DNA from: Pseudomonas arsenicoxydans
Lineage (GTDB): Bacteria; Pseudomonadota; Gammaproteobacteria; Pseudomonadales; Pseudomonadaceae
Direction of reading: 5' to 3'
Assembly (NCBI RefSeq): GCF_900103875.1
Contig: NZ_LT629705.1
Coordinates: 3,729,001 to 3,793,000 of the forward strand
Length of the DNA stretch: 64,000 bases
How positions within the stretch are numbered: the stretch's first letter is position 1; the number at the start of each line of letters is the position of its first letter. The position numbers and the translations under genes are program-made. Under the pieces are notes generated by a model. That model worked only from the letters and a program-made list of their open reading frames with translations. It was not told the origin of the DNA and made no database searches. This document shows positions 60,579 through 64,000 of this stretch, piece after piece.

Positions 60579-61197
60579 GGGCGTTCTCCTTGAGCTGACG
60601 GGAGATGGCCAGGGTGCGTGTGACGCAGGTCGCGGCCGATCCGGCGGCGATCACGATCAGTGCGACCAGCAGGCTGTAGTGAGTGCCATACAGGCTGGTT
60701 TCGATCGCATTGAGCAGCAGTGCGCCGGTCATCACGGCCATTCGATGCTGCTTGGCCATCGGCCCCATGAAGCTCTGCTTCAAACCGATCGAGCCGCCAA
60801 ATACCCGCACGTACGCCGTCAGTGCTGCGGCCAACGCCGCGAACCAGCCCAGGTCGGCGTGTCCGATGGCATACCCGAGGGCGATGATCAGCAGGCTGTC
60901 GGCAATGCGGTCGGGGAATTCGTTATAGAGGCTGCCGATGTCGGATTTCTTGCCGCCCTCGATCGCCACCATCCCGTCGAAGAGGTTGCACAGCAAGCGC
61001 AATTGGATGCCCACTGCGCAGATGATCGAGCCGACAAGGCCGTTATCGATGTTCAGCGCCACTGCGCCAGCGAGCGCAAAGGCGATGCTGGCGACGGAGA
61101 TCTGATTGGGGGAAATGTCTCGTTTCACCAAGAGGTCGGTGAGGTATTTTGCCCAGCCCGCAGAGCGTGTCTTGATGGGCCTTCTGTTGTCATCCAT
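60565..61197 (-). CDS. CDP-alcohol phosphatidyltransferase-family protein
   Basis: A 210-residue membrane protein of about five or six segments. The CDP-OH-P motif is recognisable but altered: DGMVAIEGGKKSDIGSLY (Ile where Arg is usual) then NEFPDRIADS (Asn where the first Asp of the second half is usual). Three of four metal-binding Asp remain. It resembles PA2541 in P. aeruginosa, which is found with the same acyltransferase and cytidylyltransferase types. Which head group it transfers is unknown. Confidence 0.8.
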   Translation of the reverse strand: MDDNRRPIKTRSAGWAKYLTDLLVKRDISPNQISVASIAFALAGAVALNIDNGLVGSIICAVGIQLRLLCNLFDGMVAIEGGKKSDIGSLYNEFPDRIADSLLIIALGYAIGHADLGWFAALAAALTAYVRVFGGSIGLKQSFMGPMAKQHRMAVMTGALLLNAIETSLYGTHYSLLVALIVIAAGSAATCVTRTLAISRQLKENAHVDQ

Positions 61198-61302
61198 TTG
61201 CCAATATCCATATAGGTGTCAGTTGCTATCGGGAGCAGCACAGCGGCGCGTTGCGCGACTGTGCCCGACACTATAGAGGCTATCCTTCGCTCTTGTGCCT
61301 GT

Positions 61303-62613
61303 TTACTGACTGACAGGTCGAAGTGGCAACTTCAATTCCGCACACAGTCCACCGCCCTCACGCTGACTCAGGGTCAACGATCCGCCGATGGCCAATGCCA
61401 ACTGCTGGGCAATCGCCAGGCCCAAACCGGTCCCGCCAGTGCTGCGATTGCGTGAATTCTCCACCCGGTAAAACGGCTCCATCACATGGGCCAGTTCCTC
61501 TTCGGCGATGCCGGGGCCGCGGTCCATGACCTTGACCGACAGGTTGCCGTTTTTCGTTTCTACCCACAGTTCAGCCGCCCCGGCAAACTTCAGCGCGTTG
61601 TCCGTGAGGTTCACCAGGATGCGCCTCAATGCCTGGGGCCGGGTGTCGATCACCGCGCCACTTTTGCCACTGAGCTGCACGTCCTTGCCCATGTCCTGAT
61701 AGTCGAACACCAGGCTGTCGAGGAACGAATCGAGGTCGGTACGGCGGCTTTCTTCGGTGGCGCCGTGAACGCTGCGGGCATAGGCCACGCCTTCGCGCAC
61801 CAGGTGCTCCATTTCACCGAGGTCGTTCCACAGTTTGTCTTTCTCGCTGGAGTCGTCCATGAATTCGGCGCGCAGTTTCATGCGGGTGATCGGGGTTTGC
61901 AGGTCGTGGGAAATCGCCGCCAGCAGTTGCATGCGCTCCTTGAGGTACGCCGCGATACGCGCCTGCATCGAATTGAAGGCGATGGCGGCATGGGCGACTT
62001 CGGTCGGACCGTTTTCATCCAGCAGCACCGCGTGGGTGTTGGGATCGAGGTTGTCCACGGCCTGGGCGAGGCGGGTGAGGGGACGGATGGCGATTTTCAC
62101 GGCCAGCCAGGTGCAGAGAATCATCAGCGCCAACTGGCCCAGCAACACGACGGGCAGCCACGGCGACAGTGGCACCATGGATGGCCGGACGTCGATGGTG
62201 ACCGGGCTGCCGTCCGCCAGTTTCAGGTGGACCTGAAAGTGCTTTTGCGGGCCGGGAATGTCAGTCACGTTCATCGGGTAATCCTTGCCGATGGCGTCCT
62301 TGATCGAGCTCATCGCCATGGGCATGTCGCGCATGCTGGTGCCCGGCGAGCCTTCATTGAGCAAATAATGGTAATTGCGCCGATCCAGTTGTTTCAGCCA
62401 GCTCGCGCGCTCATCGGCCGGCAAGCGGTCAAGGATGGCGATGGACGTCGAGACGTCCGTTTCCAGATTGCCCAGCATGGTGTTTTTCGCGCTTTCGTAG
62501 CGCTCGTAGTACTGCGCGCCGAAGGACAGCGCCTGCGCGAGGATCAAGCCGATCAGGAAGATCAGCGACAGCCGCGAGGCGAGGGTGCGCGGCCAACGAA
62601 TCGCCAGCTTCAT
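61303..62613 (-). CDS. Sensor histidine kinase
   Basis: A 436-residue EnvZ-like kinase. Two membrane segments (about 14-35 and 150-172) frame a periplasmic sensor of about 110 residues; then HAMP (IRPLTRLAQAVDNLDP), H-box ISHDLQTPITRMKLR, N-box NLTDNALKFAG, G1 DRGPGIAEEEL, F-box and G2 STGGTGLGLAIAQQL. All catalytic motifs are intact. Start overlaps the response regulator stop by ATGA. Signal unknown. Confidence 0.92.
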   Translation of the reverse strand: MKLAIRWPRTLASRLSLIFLIGLILAQALSFGAQYYERYESAKNTMLGNLETDVSTSIAILDRLPADERASWLKQLDRRNYHYLLNEGSPGTSMRDMPMAMSSIKDAIGKDYPMNVTDIPGPQKHFQVHLKLADGSPVTIDVRPSMVPLSPWLPVVLLGQLALMILCTWLAVKIAIRPLTRLAQAVDNLDPNTHAVLLDENGPTEVAHAAIAFNSMQARIAAYLKERMQLLAAISHDLQTPITRMKLRAEFMDDSSEKDKLWNDLGEMEHLVREGVAYARSVHGATEESRRTDLDSFLDSLVFDYQDMGKDVQLSGKSGAVIDTRPQALRRILVNLTDNALKFAGAAELWVETKNGNLSVKVMDRGPGIAEEELAHVMEPFYRVENSRNRSTGGTGLGLAIAQQLALAIGGSLTLSQREGGGLCAELKLPLRPVSQ

Positions 62614-63350
62614 GAGGATGCACCGAGCACTTCCACCGGCAGCGAAAACACATAGCCTTCGCTGCGCACGGTCTTGATGTAGGCCGGTTCGCGGGCATCG
62701 TCGAGCAAGCGCTGGCGCAAGCGGCTGACCAGCAAGTCGATGGAGCGGTCGAACAGGTCGGCGTCGCGGCCCTGGGTCAGGTTGAGGAGCTGGTCACGAT
62801 TGAGCACCCGTTGCGGGTGATCGAGAAACACCCGCAGCAAGCGGTATTCGGCGCCACTGAGCGCAACCATGGTGCCGTCTTGGTCGAGCAGGTGGCGGGC
62901 CGAGGTGTCCAGGCGCCAGCGTCCGAAAGCCAGCAGGCGACCACTTTCAGTGACCACCAGGTTTGGCGGCAGCATCCGCGTGCGCCGCAGTACGGCGTTG
63001 ATGCGCGCGAGCAGTTCACGGGCGGCGAACGGCTTGACCAGGTAATCGTCGGCGCCCATTTCCAGGCCGATGATGCGGTCGGTTTCATCGTTGCGCGCGG
63101 TCAGCATCAGCACCGGCGTGGCCTTGTGTTTGCCGGCGCGCAATTCGCGACAGAGCAGTAGGCCATCGTCGCCCGGCATCATGATGTCGAGCACGATCAG
63201 GTCCACCGGCGTGGTTTCGAGAAAGGCGCGCATCTGACGCCCGTCGGCGACGACGGTGGTGCGCAAGCCGTTCTTCTTCAGGTAGTTGCCCACCAGCTCG
63301 CGGATCTCGCGGTCATCGTCGACGATGAGAATGTGATCGACATGTTCCAT
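62610..63350 (-). CDS. OmpR-family response regulator
   Basis: A 246-residue regulator: receiver with phospho-acceptor D55 in LIVLDIMMPGDDG, acidic pocket VDDDREI, and Lys in YLVKPFAARELL; then a winged-helix DNA-binding domain (LSGAEYRLLRVFLDHPQRVL, RDQLLNLTQGRDAD, VSRLRQRL, IKTVRSEGYVFS). Stop overlaps the kinase start. Its upstream region holds two tandem TGTATC-box units shared with other genes here, which are good candidates for its own binding sites (autoregulation). Confidence 0.92.
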   Translation of the reverse strand: MEHVDHILIVDDDREIRELVGNYLKKNGLRTTVVADGRQMRAFLETTPVDLIVLDIMMPGDDGLLLCRELRAGKHKATPVLMLTARNDETDRIIGLEMGADDYLVKPFAARELLARINAVLRRTRMLPPNLVVTESGRLLAFGRWRLDTSARHLLDQDGTMVALSGAEYRLLRVFLDHPQRVLNRDQLLNLTQGRDADLFDRSIDLLVSRLRQRLLDDAREPAYIKTVRSEGYVFSLPVEVLGASS

Positions 63351-63421
63351 GGAACCAAGCCTCTATCAATGGGGGATGTCACGCAGTCTATCGAGCCTTT
63401 GCCCGCTCGCCCGCAGCCCTT

Positions 63422-63566
63422 TGTATTGCAGTGTATCTGCCGTGGCGACGGATACACGCAGACGCAAAAACGCCGGTTTTCAGTGGTTTTGTATCGCTCT
63501 GTATCAGGGGCCGGCTTTGATACGCAACGATTTACATGCGCCTGTTTTCGACACAGACGAGATACC
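63422..63566. promoter_or_regulatory. Two TGTATC-box units between the regulator and DUF2790 genes
   Basis: Unit 1: TGTATT 63422, TGTATC 63432, GATACA 63451. Unit 2: TGTATC 63490, TGTATC 63500, GATACG 63519. In both the boxes are 10 bases apart and the inverted box follows 19 bases after the second. ACACAG 63551 and GATACC 63561 follow unit 2, as before the amidase gene. The remainder of 63351-63661 shows no gene. Confidence 0.65.
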
Positions 63567-63661
63567 TCGCAAGCTTCTAATAGGTTCCATCGAGGCACAC
63601 CAGACCAGACCGCCTCGGCCCACATGAACGACCTATCCATTGAAGCCTTGAGGAAACCACC

Positions 63662-63928
63662 ATGAACACCAAAGCCATCTATGCCGCTTGCCTGTTTGCC
63701 GCCCTGAACGTCTGCACCTTGGCGGCCCGCGCCGAAGCCGCCGATGTCACCGCCAAAACCTACACCTACGGCACCCACCTGGACATCAAGAAAGTGCTGT
63801 CGTTGAAACAGGACGCCACGCCTTCCTGCGGGATCGTCAATGCCCAGATGACCTACCTGGATTCCCACGGCAAAACCCAAGTGCTCGATTACAGCAAATT
63901 TGCCGATGGCTGCACCACCGACAATTGA
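63662..63928 (+). CDS. DUF2790 small periplasmic protein
   Basis: An 88-residue exported protein: signal peptide residues 1-26 (AACLFAALNVCTLAARAEA), then the DUF2790 pattern YTYGTHLDIKKVLSL, a Cys in SCGIVNAQMTYLDSHG, and a closing LDYSKFADGC. The family is widespread and multi-copy in Pseudomonas, often next to two-component systems. Function unknown. It is divergent from the response regulator and has the TGTATC boxes in its promoter. Confidence 0.88.
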   Translation: MNTKAIYAACLFAALNVCTLAARAEAADVTAKTYTYGTHLDIKKVLSLKQDATPSCGIVNAQMTYLDSHGKTQVLDYSKFADGCTTDN

Positions 63929-63965
63929 GTCCTTTGCCGATCCCCTTTGAAACAGGAAGAACATC

Positions 63966-64000
63966 ATGATCAACGTCACGCGCTATTTGACCGCTGTTGC
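63966..64000 (+). CDS. Start of the next gene, truncated by window end
   Basis: AGGAAG precedes an ATG at 63966; the first residues read MINVTRYLTAV. It follows DUF2790 by 37 bases in the same direction and probably belongs to the same operon. Too short for identification. Confidence 0.5.
   Translation, partial: MINVTRYLTAV

Overview
The window reads as a chromosomal segment of a fluorescent-group Pseudomonas. It has high coding GC, three classes of palindromic repeat that resemble those of P. fluorescens-group genomes (a GGGAGCGGGCTTGCCCGCGATG-type REP, a GTAGGAGCTGTCGAG type and a CGTTCCCACGC type), a Pseudomonas-style hcp/vgrG/rhs type VI locus, and gene orders recalled from Pseudomonas (arginine succinyltransferase genes, a dhcA-dhcB-atoB-like operon, a PA5506-PA5510-like cluster). 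No rRNA, tRNA or CRISPR array was seen.

Left part (1-17.9 kb). After a lipocalin-like gene end and three small genes comes a T6SS effector locus read from right to left: hcp, vgrG, an M15-like putative murein hydrolase with a lipoprotein that is probably its immunity partner, a DUF4123 chaperone and a 1565-residue Rhs protein with a 152-residue variable toxin tip. Downstream lies an AT-rich stretch of about 5 kb holding the probable immunity gene, a diverged paralogue, other immunity-like genes, a pseudogene cut by one amber codon, an orphan toxin-tip remnant and an IS4-family element. Copies of a short palindrome (core AAAATAAATCTGTCC) separate these modules, and the IS sits inside one copy.

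Middle part (18-48 kb). This is mostly metabolism: a DJ-1/PfpI protein, HglS-like dioxygenase, a hydrolase/flavin monooxygenase pair, a diguanylate cyclase, a CPG2-like peptidase, a small protein behind a strongly structured leader, and an oxaloacetate decarboxylase. An unrecognised three-gene operon (27.2-28.9 kb) encodes a helical/beta protein, a cupin-like protein and a 58-residue peptide. A long minus-strand cluster follows (RpiR regulator, isochorismatase-like hydrolase, glutamine synthetase-like ligase, N-formylglutamate amidohydrolase-like enzyme, APC permease, AruF, AruG). Then come cobF, a GlxA-type regulator with a rhodanese, a polar amino acid binding protein, a desuccinylase-like protein, exporters and mntH.

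Right part (48-64 kb). A dhcA-dhcB-atoB-like operon faces its LysR regulator, followed by a sirtuin, a methyltransferase, an acetamidase/formamidase, a DUF692/DUF2063 pair, a three-gene phospholipid synthesis operon, and a two-component system divergent from a DUF2790 gene. Upstream regions of the acetamidase, the DUF692 gene and the regulator/DUF2790 pair share a precisely spaced TGTATC-box arrangement, which suggests one regulon.
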